Positions 31,202 through 45,269 of a stretch of DNA of 64,000 bases are shown here, in pieces. Under the pieces are notes generated by a model. It searched no databases. It had not been told where the DNA came from and was given only the letters and a program-made list of their open reading frames with translations. The DNA is taken from the NCBI GenBank assembly GCA_009667805.1, contig CM019069.1:51449422-51513421 (forward strand), given 5' to 3'. Position numbers and translations under genes: made by a program. The stretch comes from Leptobrachium leishanense (lineage: Eukaryota > Chordata > Amphibia > Anura > Megophryidae). How positions within the stretch are numbered: the first letter of the stretch is position 1; every line of letters begins with the position of its first letter.

Positions 31202-32719
31202 CCGTTAAGGATTCATTGTTATTTATTTGCTGTCTGTCATGTAAGAATACAACATTTCTCCTCCGCTATATGCAAGATGTCCAAAGGTTAAGGACGGCAT
31301 CTTTATTTTTATGTGTTTTACTAATTGTCATATAACATTGTTCTTGGAGCTGGGCCTATAGAGTGTAACAAAACCATATGCTTTCAAAATGACATTCCCA
31401 TTTAAGCTATCGAAAAAGGAATTTAGGCAAACCAGGAGAACATAAATATGGATTTGGAGATCCATTAGTACTTATCTGTGCTTTATCCAGGTGCTGAATA
31501 TGTGGAACGTCTGGGGAGACAGTAATTCTGTTGGAATGCCCTGATGATATATTTCTTTTAAAATAACAAATGAGTATTTGATCAACTAATCGTAACAGGT
31601 TTTTTCAATTTTCTAACAGAGTGCAATACTCTATTCAAATGTCATCTTAATACAGAATGGACCTCTAGAAGTATAAACTAGTAATGTTTCCCAGGTGTTG
31701 TACAGCATATATAGCATACTCCTCAGCTGAGTCTATACAAATAATTGTCCTCCTTTCAAAGCTAGAGAACTCTGCTTTTAGTACATTTGTACATTTTATT
31801 GATGTATCGCCTGGAAAATGTATCCGTTTCACATGGTTATTTTTTTCTCCTTAGACCTGCTGAACAGATTAAATATTAATCAAACTGTGACACATAAGCT
31901 GCATTTTTTAAATATAAAAACCGATCAATTGGACAAGACTATAAAATGTGTAGTTATTCGCTTCGACTTGAATAAATAGGTGACAGATTTCTTTTTGTTA
32001 AGGTACAGCTGCCGGATTCTTGGACTAAGAGACAGGATGTCGTAGAATTATATTATACCTTTGCAGGATTTTTAAATGTCTTTGATGACAACAATGATCC
32101 TCTTATAAGTAGTCTTTTTTCTGGTAAGATGGTTGTTCTTTTCAAGATCGGAACTTTGTTGTTGTTGTGATGCTACAAAGTCCAGTCAGTCCAGCATATT
32201 GAGCAGAGTCAGATCCAGAGTCGTCAGCAGGGCTTACTGTCAGAAAACGATGCCGCGATCGAGAAGTCAGTAATGCCATCTGTGTTCTCACAGTAAACTG
32301 TTAAAGAAAAAAACTTTATTTTCTGCCAACATGGAGATATTATCATATTTTTGCTTCACGATACTGCAGACTTCAGCTGTATGATCCATCTCTTCCATGG
32401 TCACAGACTAGTAATGGAAGGGATTCTCTGTCCCTGTACAGAATCTTGAGGAGGAGTTGACTGAGATTGAATATCAGTTTACAGCGAAAGAAGGTGGCGG
32501 GGAATAAGCTTAAACCGCATGATATTATATCAAAGAAGTAATATATGTTGGTAGTGTTGAAATGAGAAGGATACAGGAGGCTTTATTCCATCTGTATCTG
32601 ATCCAGACTGTTGTAAACTTCCCAGAGCCATAATTGTCTATGGAGGGGCCTTGTTTACAAAAGTTCTAGCTAAGTTTACACCAGGGTTGGAATAGAGCCC
32701 ATGAGTTTTAAACCATCTA
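31202..32719. other. About 1.5 kb without assignable features
   Basis: A/T-rich sequence. No exon, RNA gene or transposon ends recognised. Confidence 0.5.
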
Positions 32720-33092
32720 GGGCTCTATTACATTCTTCGCGCAAACGTTAACACGCGCGCAAAAGCACATTAACGCGAGGGGCAAAACCCTTTGCGCAGA
32801 ACGTCGTATTACAATGTCCGCGCAAAAAATGTATGTTAACGTCTACCGCGGGTGGACCTGCACGAACCCTTCGCGAGCGTAATGTACTTTGCGCGTCCTA
32901 TACTTAACATTGTGAGCGGAAATGCGTTCGTGCGCTGGTGCGCGCATGGTATTACAATCTTAGCGCAAAATTTAACAGACAACGTTTGCGCGCATAATTT
33001 TAACATCTTTTAAAAGCTGGTGTTAAAGGCAAATCTGAATGTCCTGGCCGAAACCAAATACACCAGCCCAAAAAAAAAAATACAGCAACGTA

Positions 33093-34701
<1,609 letters not shown>

Positions 34702-35524
34702 TATAGTTACACATTCTACACATACCCAAACAATAAAATTGATAAGTTGTGTGTGTTTTTATTATTGCTGCAGCATATATACTCAGATTGATTTTGACAG
34801 GCGCAAAAACCTAACGGGAGACAATTGTGGTTCTTAATTCAGATTGGCTGAATCACATGAAAAAAACAGTCCGTCCACCGATTTCTGCACGCAGCGTTAA
34901 TGTGCGCGAGTTTTTGCATGTCTTTTTTAGGTGCGTTATTTTTTGACGGATGAAAAAATGCGCTTGGATTGTAATACCAGCGTTAATTTACACGCGGTAA
35001 CATTTAACGCTGCGCACAAAAAAAAAATAGCGCTGCGCAAACCTTTTTGTGTGAAGAATGTAATAGAGCCCCTAGTGTGTAACAGGAGGAGTAAAAGCCA
35101 GAAAGAATGAAAATACCTCAAATAGAAAATAAGATAAATTGAAACGTTTACATTCCAAATCGACTCTCAAACAGTTATTCCTGTTGACCAAATCCTGCAT
35201 CGTTCGTTCAATGGGACATTTACTGTATGGATATGGATCCCAATAGTCTAGACCACATTTATTTAGAGCCAATGGATAAGCCATTCAGGGTGTCCATGTG
35301 ATTTACTGACAATTACACACATTGGGAAAGAAAATATTACAGACACAGTAAAGAATCAATGAGCTTTTCATCACTAATGCCTGTGGAGTACATGTGATAA
35401 ATGTCACCTATAGAAATACTAGATAAAGAACATCTAACTGAATTTCATTATAAATGACATTGACCATTTTCTACCCTAAACTAAGAGCCCATGGCTTCCT
35501 GGCCTTAGGATTTGCTAAGCCAGA

Positions 35525-36198
35525 CAGGGGTCAAGTACTAAAAAAAAAAGAAAAGAAGGGTGGGAACTCACTAAGATTTCTGTCAACCAATTAACAATTA
35601 TCATCTCATACTTAACACAAACACATGATTGATATGTGTATAAATATATGTAATATATATATGTGGATTTTAGCAAAAAATATAGGATAAATCCCATATC
35701 TATTGTGACTTAACAGGGAAAGATATGATTGAACAAATGAATACGTGTCAGGGTGGCATCTGGCATGATCCTTGGTTGGATCCCCAGGACGTGACATGGT
35801 AACCCTTTAGCTGAGGACACACAGATACAGGGGCTGTGAGAGTTTATTGTACAGCAGCTGGGTAGCACAGGAAGCAGGCTGGCTGCACAATATCAGGGCG
35901 AGATGGGAAGCAGGCTGGGCACACAGTAGCTGGGCGAGAGGATAGCAGGCCTTGAGTACAGCAGTAGCTGGACGAGAAGGGAAGCAGGCTGGACACACAG
36001 TAGCTGGGTGAGACAGGAACTAGGCTGGGCACACTGCAGGCTTGGAGCACAAGGCAATACGGGATTTCCCAGGACTCCCGTGATGTTCAGGGCTGGAATC
36101 CTGACAATACAAGGTTTATTGTGTTGGAGACCAAAAGGAACTCCTCTTCCTCCGCATAAATAGTTTAGGAACTGCATCCCCTCTCAACTTTAACCCTG
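35525..36198 (+). mobile_element. hAT-like MITE (CAGGGGTCAAGT family, copy 3) split by a solo LTR
   Basis: CAGGGGTCAAGTACTAAAAA at the left, ATATGTGGATTTTAGCAAAAAAT inside, CAACTTTAACCCTG at the right. The halves 35525-35745 and 36107-36198 join to match the copies at 20706-20998 and 59430-61318. Confidence 0.7.
35746..36106 (-). mobile_element. Solo LTR, 361 bp, TGTCAGG...CCTGACA
   Basis: TGTCAGGGTGGCATCTGGCAT at one end, GGAATCCTGACA at the other. Flanks ATACG and ATACA are a 5-bp TSD with one mismatch. In minus orientation its last 20 bp equal the end of the LTR at 16310-16767. The middle holds degenerate repeats of about 40 bp around GGAAGCAGGCTGG and CAGTAGCTGGGCGAG. No coding sequence. 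Confidence 0.7.
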
Positions 36199-37658
36199 CC
36201 TACAGATATATTAATCCATTATGATATGAAGAAAATAATCATCAATGGGTTAAATTCCGCTACTTAAAATGATAATTCAACAGAGATTCTACATTTTACA
36301 GAGATTGCTTTGAAAAAAATTTTTTCGAGCTTTTTCACAAACTACCCGATGTAAAGCCATCCAGGATTGCTATCTGCTCCAATATCCAACACGGCTTACT
36401 GGAATCTCTTTTAGCATTTGAAAACATGGAAGTACCAATCCTGCTTACCTAGAGGCATAGAGGCAGGTGAGTGCAAGGAATTGCATTGCTGATGTCATGA
36501 CTATTTTTGTAGAATTTAACTAGTAGAAAGTATGATGGACACAGCTATGCTGTCATCGAATTGCTTTCCAGAGTCATCATATCAACTGATAAGAACTATT
36601 CTAAATATTTATTAAATTCACTTCTTATGAGTCGGACACTGCATAAAAATAAAAGTATAGCTTTTACAGCAGGGTCTTCTAACTGTGGGCTTTGGTGAAA
36701 GATGTTTATCTTTAACCAACACAAAATAGCAATTTTATCAACCATGCAAGAATGAAATACTGAGCCGACCCAACTGCTAAGTAGTAAGAAACCTTGAGAT
36801 ACGGAGAGACGCTACATTTGGTGCATTGATCAACGAATACCAGAATATTTTGTAGAATATCATGGGGAGTGTGAAGAGCAAACATACTGTAACGGTAGCT
36901 ATATCGCTTCCCCAAGAGTAGCGGAGTTAAGATCCTTAAGGGCAACAATATTTTCTTGATTAACACAGAAATTGCATAAAATACAGGTTGTAATTCAAGA
37001 ACCTGGGGACTCAAAGGACTAGCTGAATTACCTCTAGGCTCCGAGGGTTTTGAGACAGACAGAAAGCCTAGGACACGCTCAGAAACTGGCCTGCATACAG
37101 GATTGTTATTGCTAATATGTACAGAGATGCGATTAGAAATAACATTAAACAGAAATAAACAATCGTTTGTTATCGTGGTCTTTGCAAAAACATTAACATG
37201 AGTAGTAGCCTGGGTTAAGGGACCCCGGAGGGTTACAAACGATACCCCTAAACATGATGGGACAGAACCCAAACAGTGAGCGATTAAACCAGCAACCAGC
37301 ATGGGGTTAAATCACTAAAACACGCAAACAGTGTAATATACACGATAGAGAGAGAGTGGTCAAAGCCAAGCCGGGTCAAATAACAGGAGCAGGATTCTCA
37401 TACAAAGCAGGGTCGTCAACAGTAAATTCAATCAGATACAGGAAGTAGTGGTGCGTGAAACAAACTTAACAACAGGGCGATGAGGCAACTCCTCGAGCCC
37501 TGTCTTAAAGCCGGCGGCTCCTGGTAACCATACCTGACCCCACCCCCTCAGATGCCGATCTGCCAGCAGAAAGTGCTGGCACCCGGCCAGCCATCAGTCC
37601 CCCTTATTGCCCAGACCCCCCAGGGGGCACAGTGGGGGACTGAGGATGTAACACATAC
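36199..37658. other. About 1.5 kb without assignable features
   Basis: Contains a 196-codon open frame at 36712-37302 on the minus strand. It has no recognisable domain, no splice context and unremarkable composition, so I do not call a gene. No transposon ends recognised. Confidence 0.4.
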
Positions 37659-37839
37659 AGGGTTATTCAGAGAAAGGTGAAAACCAGGAGCACTGGCAGG
37701 AGAAGAGAACAATCTAGACCAAATAGCAGATTTGGAAAGTGAGCTAAATGGGAGCATTGTTCTGGTTTGGCTATTTTGACCTAGAATTTTCACTTCTCCG
37801 GTCATTCTCCTGGTTTTCACTTCTCTCTGAATAACCCTG
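37659..37839. mobile_element. Foldback MITE, 181 bp (CAGGGTTATTCAGAGAAAGGTG)
   Basis: Complete inverted ends CAGGGTTATTCAGAGAAAGGTG and mirrored TCTCTCTGAATAACCCTG. The interior is a hairpin with GGCTATTTTGACCTAGAATTTTC. Same family as 5916-6082 and 51086-51267. Confidence 0.85.
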
Positions 37840-38540
37840 GTAGACTTGCCAACATTGGCGGTATACATAAATGAACCATCTTGAAAATATACACCGTGGT
37901 GATGGGATTGGGGTAATAACCCTGGTTCTTATGGGTCAAACATTGTTATTATTATAATCATAATCTTGTATATGACACCTACATTTTTTGGAGAATTTTG
38001 CAATATAACATGAAAAATAGAAAAACACTATTTCAATGACAAACAACATTTTAGATGATTGAAATGAGATGAAGAGGGTCCTGCTCGGATCACCTTATCA
38101 TCTAAAATAAGACTTTTGTACCATAGTATTATAAACCAGAAAATAACTTATTAGTGTTAGAAAAGAATTCTATGAAAATGTTTAAAAGTTTTAATTATAT
38201 CAGAAACACAATAGTGAATGTACTTGTAAAGCTGTAATAATACATTGTTATAAAACCGTCTTGATAATGGAAGCTGAATAATGCTGATGATTGAGTTTCC
38301 TTCCTTCTCTAGTGTCCCTAAATAAGATTGAGGTTTATGATGAGTAAGAGATACCTTGTTTCTATCTTTGCGTTTGTATTTTATCTGGGTCATTAATGCT
38401 TAATCAATGAAGAACAAATGAGTATCTAATGTGTTTCAGATTAAGACAAAACAGATGGAACTAATCTTTCAATAAATAATTGTATTCACTGCTGCCAGAG
38501 CACTCATACTTCTGAAATGATGCTTCTTCTGGGATCAGCT

Positions 38541-38583
<43 letters not shown>

Positions 38584-38587
38584 ATAT

Positions 38588-39375
38588 CACGAGTATAGCA
38601 GTCTGTAGTGATACCTTTTTTATTGGACTAACGTTACATTTAAAATACAAGCTTTCGAGAGTGATCCTCCCTTCGTCAGGTCTGGAAGCTTACTGATCAG
38701 AATCATAGAATTATACATTGGGACATTAATCGGGCACACGGTTGGGGGTGTTAGATGTTGTGAATCGCCAAATGGCATGGTCAGAGTGGGGGGAAAAAAA
38801 AACCAAAAAACAGCAAAAAAAACATTAAGGTGTCTCAACTACATCAAAGGGAAAGTGAAAGGCCAAAAAAAAAACGAGAAAGAAAACCAAGCCCCAACCA
38901 GTATTATGAATATTATGTGGCGTTATTATAATGGGTTAAAAACCCGAATCTACATTAAGTCCTTTTTTAACCCATTATAATAACGCCACATAATATTCAT
39001 AATTCTGGTTGGGGCTTGGTTTTCTTTCTTGTGTTTTTTTTTTTTTTTTTTATCTTATCTTTCACTTTCCCTTTGATGTAGTTGAGACACCTTAATGGGT
39101 TTTTTTGCTGTTTTTTTGGTTTTTTTCTTTTCTTTTCCCCCACTCTGACCATGCCATTTGGCGATTCACAACATCTAAAACCCCCAACCGTGTGCCCGAT
39201 TAATGTCCCAATGTTTAATTCTATGATTCTGATCAGTAAGCTTCCAGACCTGACGAAGGGAGGATCACTCTCGAAAGCTTGTATTTTAAATGTAACGTTA
39301 GTCCAATAAAAAAGGTATCGCTACAGACTGCTATACTCGTGATTTTAGCATCCGGACTAACACGGCCTACCGAAT
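38588..39375. mobile_element. Palindromic retroelement, family P2, in an (AT)n target
   Basis: Two arms of about 355-380 bp (38588-38942 and 38963-39341) mirror each other across a 20-nt centre. An asymmetric tail follows (GATTTTAGCATCCGGACTAACACGG). The flanks carry ATATATAAACTATATAT and ATATATAACTATATAT, a probable long target duplication within a microsatellite. Each arm carries a hammerhead-like motif. No protein frame of note. Confidence 0.75.
39250..39276 (+). ncRNA. Hammerhead-ribozyme-like motif (mirrored copy at about 38653-38679, minus strand)
   Basis: CTGACGA, one extra A, a 5-bp stem GGGAG/CTCTC (one G-T pair) with a GATCA loop, then GAAA followed by GCTTGTA. Same layout and same extra A as the motif at 18389-18416, although the surrounding sequence differs. 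Confidence 0.35.
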
Positions 39376-39449
39376 AATATATATAACTATATATATATAT
39401 ATATATATATATAACTATGTACTTTTGAACATGTCTATTCAAATGCTAG

Positions 39450-40508
39450 CAGGGTTATTCAAAAAGATCCGAATGGCTGGAGAAAGGTAACCGAACACTG
39501 AAATTCAGTGTACGGTTACCTTTCCTGGCCATTCGGCTATTCAGAAAGCAGGCAATTCGCCAAATAAATAAATAAATAAATATGCACATACGGTGCCTGT
39601 TCGGTGCCTGTTCGAGGGGTTTAGGATATTTTAAGCATTTTTCGGGATTTATTTTTTTTTTTTAATTTTTTTTTTAACTTTACGTATTTTTTCTGTAACA
39701 GCCCTTTTTATTATCATTCATTGGACCTCATATGTAAAAATCAGACATTTTCGCTCAGTAGTTTCTTTGCAATACCACAATACAAAAAGACAGTGGCTCG
39801 GTCCTCATTTTCCTACAGAGCACCACAATTATGGAATAACCTCCCAGGCACCATCAAATCTTCCTCCAGTCTTAAGTCACTCAAGAGCTCCTTACTAACA
39901 TACCTCAATACAGAATGCACCTGTAAACATGTAACCTAGTGACTATATTTCCTACATATTTATTTTCTGTTAATCTGTATATTTGTGTTGTTTTTATTAA
40001 TATCTTGCATTTTATTACTTTGTATTTCTGTAACTGTAACACTTCAATGTTCTTGAACCCAGGACATACTTGAAAACGAGAGAAATCTCAATGTATCCTT
40101 CCTGGTAAAATACTTTATAAATAAATAAATAAATAAACAGCGTTTCACTTTTCAAACATTCAAGCAAACAGTTTTTTTAATTTATTCACTCCATTCGTCT
40201 GCGGTGTCGACTTTTTCCGGCGTCTGCGCTGCGTGTTATCGGCTCCTGCTCGGGTTTTTCCGGCGTTTTCGGCGGGTTAATCCAGATGTTTTTGAGGGTT
40301 TCGGTGTGCGTTCGCCCTCGTTTTGCGGTGTGTTTTAGGCGGGTTTGTGGCGACTTTTCCCTGCACTACGACAGCCCTGTGGTGCTTGCTGAATTTGGTC
40401 TGAATTTGGCATGGTCGCCGAAATGGGATCACCAAATTGTACCGAATTGAAGAGAACGAAAAGTCACCGAACGTGCGGTGGCTTTTCGATTCTCTTTGAA
40501 TAACGCTG
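39450..40508. mobile_element. MITE of the CAGGGTTATTCAAAGAGATCCGAAT family (copy 3), with L2 insert
   Basis: Left CAGGGTTATTCAAAAAGATCCG; right TCGATTCTCTTTGAATAACGCTG. It has a short AAAT expansion near 39560-39582 and an L2 insertion at 39773-40137. Otherwise it parallels 24206-25103. Confidence 0.8.
39773..40137 (+). mobile_element. L2-like LINE 3' fragment inserted in the MITE
   Basis: Encodes the L2-type C-terminus (ARSSFSYRAPQLWNNLPG then SSLKSLKSSLLTYL), followed by a 3' UTR and a tail of AAAT repeats. The MITE copy at 24206-25103 reads TTTGCAAACAGCGTTTC through the site, so both junctions are visible. 5'-truncated and dead. Confidence 0.8.
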
Positions 40509-41783
40509 AAGTTCTTCAACTATTACTGGGCTACAACTCGCATGGTTCTTTGCAAGCTGAGGAAGTTGAAAGCTGTAGATCATTAGCCGTTGGAATTCTA
40601 ATGTTTCCCAGTCTCAATGATATTTGAAATGATGTTTCAGAGGAAAATCAATCATCGAAAGCAAATGATCCCATGACCTGTGGTTAACCAGCGAACTGAA
40701 TGTGTGCACCACTCAAATTGCTACTTGTCGCAAACAGCCAATGACCTGCTCAGCTTGGTGGGATTTGCATTTCACATTGGCCTTGTTATTCCTGATAATT
40801 TCTGGCAACATTTTGGGAGAGTTGGAACATTAAATGTTGCAGATTTTAAGTCTTTCGGGGACATAATCAAATGACGCAAATGACATACATAACCTAGATG
40901 TACGTATGACCCAGATCTCCAGAAGAAAGTACCACATACAGATGCACAAATCTTTACTGAGCACTTTGCTCCTCATATTTAGGCTTAATTTGGGTAAAAG
41001 TGTAACAAACCATCTTCTGCTCTCACCTACCTATGCTATCATATATTTATATATATGTTTATTATTGCAGAAGCCACTTGCACATCACAGCAATTCAAAG
41101 AATTGCATCCCAGAGCTCCTGTGCCACATTCCCCATATGCAGCAAGGAATTCTGGGTAGGATATGCAAATGACCTCTGTCTCACTTTTATGCATCCTGGG
41201 TCTGTTATTACACATAACCAAGAAATCAATGTATGCCATATGGCTTTTTAGCAGAGATAAGGTTTATAGGAACAGAACTGATCTAACCACTGTCCTGCCT
41301 GTCTGTGTATCTCTTCTTTGTTCTGGTATACACTGGTTACTTCTGCAGAGATGATCGACACTTTGTAATTCATTGTTATCATTTAGGACGTCTCGGGGTT
41401 CATGTCTGGGTTAAACGCCATGAGTACCGGTCGTTTGCGTCACACACGGTCTCATTATTTCATTAAGTCTAGTTCCGATGCCCTCGCTGCCCACTCTAAT
41501 ACTATTTATGGAAAGGTTTTATTGTCTTTTCTTTTCCTGTGTCCTGTCCTTTGCGCAAAGAAGTCATATCCGTCCACGAGTTGTTATTAACCAGACAGTG
41601 CTTTTAGATCCTTCTTTTTTTCTTTCTATACATTTATCTTTGGGACTGATCTTGATTAATTTAATATTTGGATTCTACCTAAAATCGTATCCATTCCAAT
41701 ACGGAAAATGAAAACGTCTGATTCAGAACTTTGCATTGAAATAATGTTTCATCAGCTCTCGTTGACCATTGTGTATTGGCTAG
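40509..41783. other. About 1.3 kb without assignable features
   Basis: No transposon ends. Short frames near 41402-41711 have no recognisable domain. Confidence 0.45.
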
Positions 41784-41793
41784 AATGTCTTAC

Positions 41794-42114
41794 GCCTGGC
41801 CACAGGTCTCCCGGCTCAGTGGCCTCTACCATGACCCCCGGTTTTCTTCGGGATACCGGGGTGAGTCGGGTATGCTGCAACTCTTGGGCAGTCCCATACC
41901 TTTCACTCCCCTCCCCCCTTTTTTTTCCCCCTCATCTCGCACTGGACTGGTTTCCCGATTCATGCATGTTTTGTACTATTCCCTCATTTATTCCTACTCA
42001 CCCCCTTCTGTTGTATGTTTCTGTGCATATCTCTGCTGAGCATTATATGGCCATTGGCTAATAGATGTTATTGTTTATTGCATGCACACTTTTACAATAA
42101 ATATTAAAAAAAAT
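41794..42114 (+). mobile_element. 5'-truncated retroposon with perfect 10-bp TSD
   Basis: Flanked by AATGTCTTAC at 41784-41793 and 42115-42124. The insert ends ACAATAAATATTAAAAAAAAT, with a polyadenylation signal and short A tail. The 3' UTR-like body has no complete ORF. It is probably the 3' end of an L1-type LINE, but I recognise it only by structure. Confidence 0.7.
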
Positions 42115-42681
42115 AATGTCTTACCCCTTGATCAAAGAGCTTATCTACATCCATCCATTGCATATTGTTGTATGCGCGCAGGAAGAATTGTTAGATTCAT
42201 AGCTGTCCCAAATTGTGCAAACAGCTGCAGATTTTGGGATCTATGAGCTGAGAGAGGCACAGGGGATCAGCCAATACAAAAATGATGTGCGGTTGTCAAA
42301 GCGTCTTTTTTTTTACGCTGTGCGCTACTTAACAGCATGAAGGATCAAAATAAGAATTACTGACAATGCCCAGGCTTCGTAATCTTGCATTGTATTAGGA
42401 TATGAAGTTATGATGCCGGGTTAGTATACATGCCATCATTGCAATTTATCATATTTGGGTTTTCGAGATCAAGCTTCATCAATAACCAAACAGCTTGTCG
42501 CGTCTGCATAGGATGTGATAATGACAATATTTTACTATTCCTGGCCTACTCTCATAGGCTAGCTATATCTGGCTGACCTGACATGAGCACCAGGAATCTG
42601 AGACTGCTTAAAAAGCTGGAGGTTTTTCATGTTTTTTTTTTTAACAGACTCCTTGTATCATAAGGTGCTTATAGTCTTCCT

Positions 42682-43375
42682 TTAAAGTGCACCAGTACTG
42701 AGCTCAGGTTGAGGTTCACCTTCCCTGCAATATCATATGATGGGGTGGTTATTGCATTGGTGTTAAAGATCGAAGTGATATCTCATCCAATGATAAGATA
42801 TCGCCGCTGTTACTTGCCCCGCTGCAGCGTCGAGTGCCATCATGTTTGGGTTCTCTGGACAGAGCTCAAAGAGGACTGTTGCGCTGTGCCACGTGATGGC
42901 CCATTAGAAGTGACGTTGGTGCGCTAACCTCTCATTTAATGCGCTGGCATGCTATTGGATGAGTGGTGTGCGCATCCTGTAGGAGGCTCTTCCATTCACA
43001 GCTGTCACTCAACCCAGCGGCATGCCATTAGAAGTGAATGACGTTAATTTTTTTGATAGCGAATATCAATTGTTTTTTAACCATTTCCTGCCATGGGACG
43101 CGTCATGCCGTTCTTGCAGCGGATGGGTCTAAACTGCAGGCCGTCATAGCATGTCCCGCTTGCTCCCTATACCCGCCTACACCCTGCCCCCACCCCCTGT
43201 GTGCGTGACATTGGCTGCTGTGAGACTGCCTGAAATCCCTCAGCTTTGAGGACTGGTTTGCCCCCGGTGGCTAGGGGTTAATATATTTTTATCAGATGAA
43301 TGCTAACAAATATATAGTGAGTGATTCCCTATTAAATGAGCCCAACTTAATGTAGGTATAGCAGGTGCACTTTAA
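42682..43375. mobile_element. TTAA-target MITE (TTAAAGTGCACC), T2/Kolobok-like
   Basis: TTAA at 42682-42685 and 43372-43375 with inverted tips AGTGCACC and GGTGCACT. The TTAAAG start resembles the frog T2 family. A second TTAA element is nested at 43077-43281. Confidence 0.7.
43077..43281. mobile_element. Nested TTAA-target element (TTAACCATTTCCTGCC)
   Basis: TTAA at 43077-43080 and 43278-43281. The start CCATTTCCTGCCATGGG and the end GGCTAGGGG are only weakly mirrored. The resemblance to the TTAACC families in this window is in the tips only. Confidence 0.5.
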
Positions 43376-43434
43376 TATATTCTCAGATACATTACATTGT
43401 ATTGGAATAATAGGTGAATGTTGTTTTTTTGTTT

Positions 43435-43890
43435 TGTTATTTATTTTATAAAGTATTTTACCAGGAAGGATACATTGAGATTTCTCTCATTTCAAGTATG
43501 TCCTGGGTTCAAGAGCATTGAAATGTTACGGTAGGTACAGACATACAAAGTAATAAAATGCAAGATATTAAAAAACAGCACAAATATACAGATTAACACA
43601 GAAATAAATATGTAGGAAATATATTCACTATATTACATGTTTACAGGTGCATTCTGTATTGAGGTATATTAGTAGAGCTCTCTGGTGTGACTTTAGACTG
43701 GGGGAAGATTTGAGGTTATTCCATAACTGCGGTGCTCTGTAGGAAAATGAGGATCGAGCCACTTTCTTTTTGTATTGTGATATTGTAAGTAAGGTGCTGA
43801 TCCTGGATCGGAGGTTATAGGATGAGGGAACTGCTGGGGGAAGCAGCCTATTCAGGTAGGGTGGTAGATTGATGGGAAACATTCATTTTG
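43435..43890 (-). mobile_element. L2-like LINE 3' fragment
   Basis: Minus-strand copy of the family at 39773-40137. It encodes NLPPYLNRLLPPAVPSSYN...ARSSFSYRAPQLWNN, then the same 3' UTR (CCAGGACATACTTGAAA) and an AAATA-type tail. 5'-truncated. Confidence 0.8.
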
Positions 43891-45075
43891 ACTGCAAATT
43901 ATTGGTCTTTGATAAAGGTACATTGTTGCATGTATTGATATTATATTATTGCTAACAGTAGTGATATTATTACATTTCTATTGTCACGTAAGGGAAAAAC
44001 AAAGGGTATGACACCTTTTATTTCTTCTAGTATTAGTAGAATCCACAGTACACTCTTATAATAACAAGGTACATTTTACAAATGTACTGGACGTCAAGGT
44101 TTTGGGAATTACCCTTGGAATATTTTCATGTAAAGGACAATATATTTATGTAAGACTAACTTTGATATTCAGAAGAACATCGCATGTTTCTCAGAAACCA
44201 CCTGCTCTTCCCTCAAATGTCAGTTTTTGCCAGAATTTCTTGCTATGCATATGTTTCTGATGAAAATACGATGAAGATTAATATTTGATAATGTTTTCTA
44301 AACCACTGGGCTTCTTTCTTCTGTTTATGTATTTTTGCCCTGGCTCATAACTAGTACTGTAGGTGTAAAATAATAATTAATCATGATTTCCTGCTTGAAC
44401 ATACAGTAGCTGATTTAAATAAAGTTATTAAATCATCTTAAAAAAATCCCCAAAAATAAAGAAGTTGTAAAACAATAATATATATATATATATATTAATA
44501 TAAACATTTCTGTTTTGTCTGTTTTTTATATCTTCTAGTTCCATGTTTTCTCACCCTTTACCTTATGCGCTGATACAAATTGCTCAATTGAAACTGTAAT
44601 GAGCTGAACCATTAAAAAAAGGTAATTAGTAGAAAATAATAACATATGTATATATGCATATGCACATATATATGGGATGTTTAGAAAAACCTTTGAAAAT
44701 AAACCCATCAGTCCTTTTCTTGAACCTGTGACTTTGCCCATATATTGGAAACTGTTGCCTTTATTCCAGTCCTTTATCCATGAATTACCATGTTCTTGTT
44801 CAGTGGATCTGAAGACGCCAAGGTCTTGGATCTTAATAGGAAATTATCTAAATGTTAAACAGGTTAATGTAGCAACCTTGGGAAATGTGCTAGGTTTCTT
44901 GACAGATCATGGATTCAACAGAATTGGAAAGATAATGAATACGTAATGATATCATTAGCATAATGGAACATTCTGCCATCTTCTTCTGCTCTTCTTTAAA
45001 CAGAATCATAAGGTCTAATCTAAGCTATAGTTGCTCAACATATACAGCTGTTAAATAGTTTTTACAAGTCCTAGT
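43891..45075. other. About 1.2 kb A/T-rich sequence without assignable features
   Basis: (AT)n near 44477-44495. No gene or transposon ends recognised. Confidence 0.5.
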
Positions 45076-45120
45076 ATATATGAAGCGCCAACAAGTTTCG
45101 TAGCGCTGTACAATGGGTAG
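45076..45120 (-). mobile_element. L2/SINE-tail remnant
   Basis: GAAGCGCCAACAAG then GTAGCGCTGTACAATGGG, a frequent amphibian repeat tail. Similar short remnants lie at about 50993-51070 and 53816-53872. Confidence 0.4.
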
Positions 45121-45269
45121 GACAAAACAAGAAAATTAACAAACCAGTTAAACACACCTGGTCAGGTGTTTCCCGGCGAACGGCCAAGCTACATCATGCC
45201 AGCAGCCGCTCGCCTCATAGGGAGATGAGAAGAACACCGGCGGAGCCTGGGGCCAGCAGAGGATGTGAG

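Noticed and set aside
36712..37302. 196-codon minus-strand frame as a host or viral gene
   Set aside because: No recognisable domain, no splice or promoter context, ordinary composition, and A/T-rich surroundings. Length alone is not enough in 64 kb.
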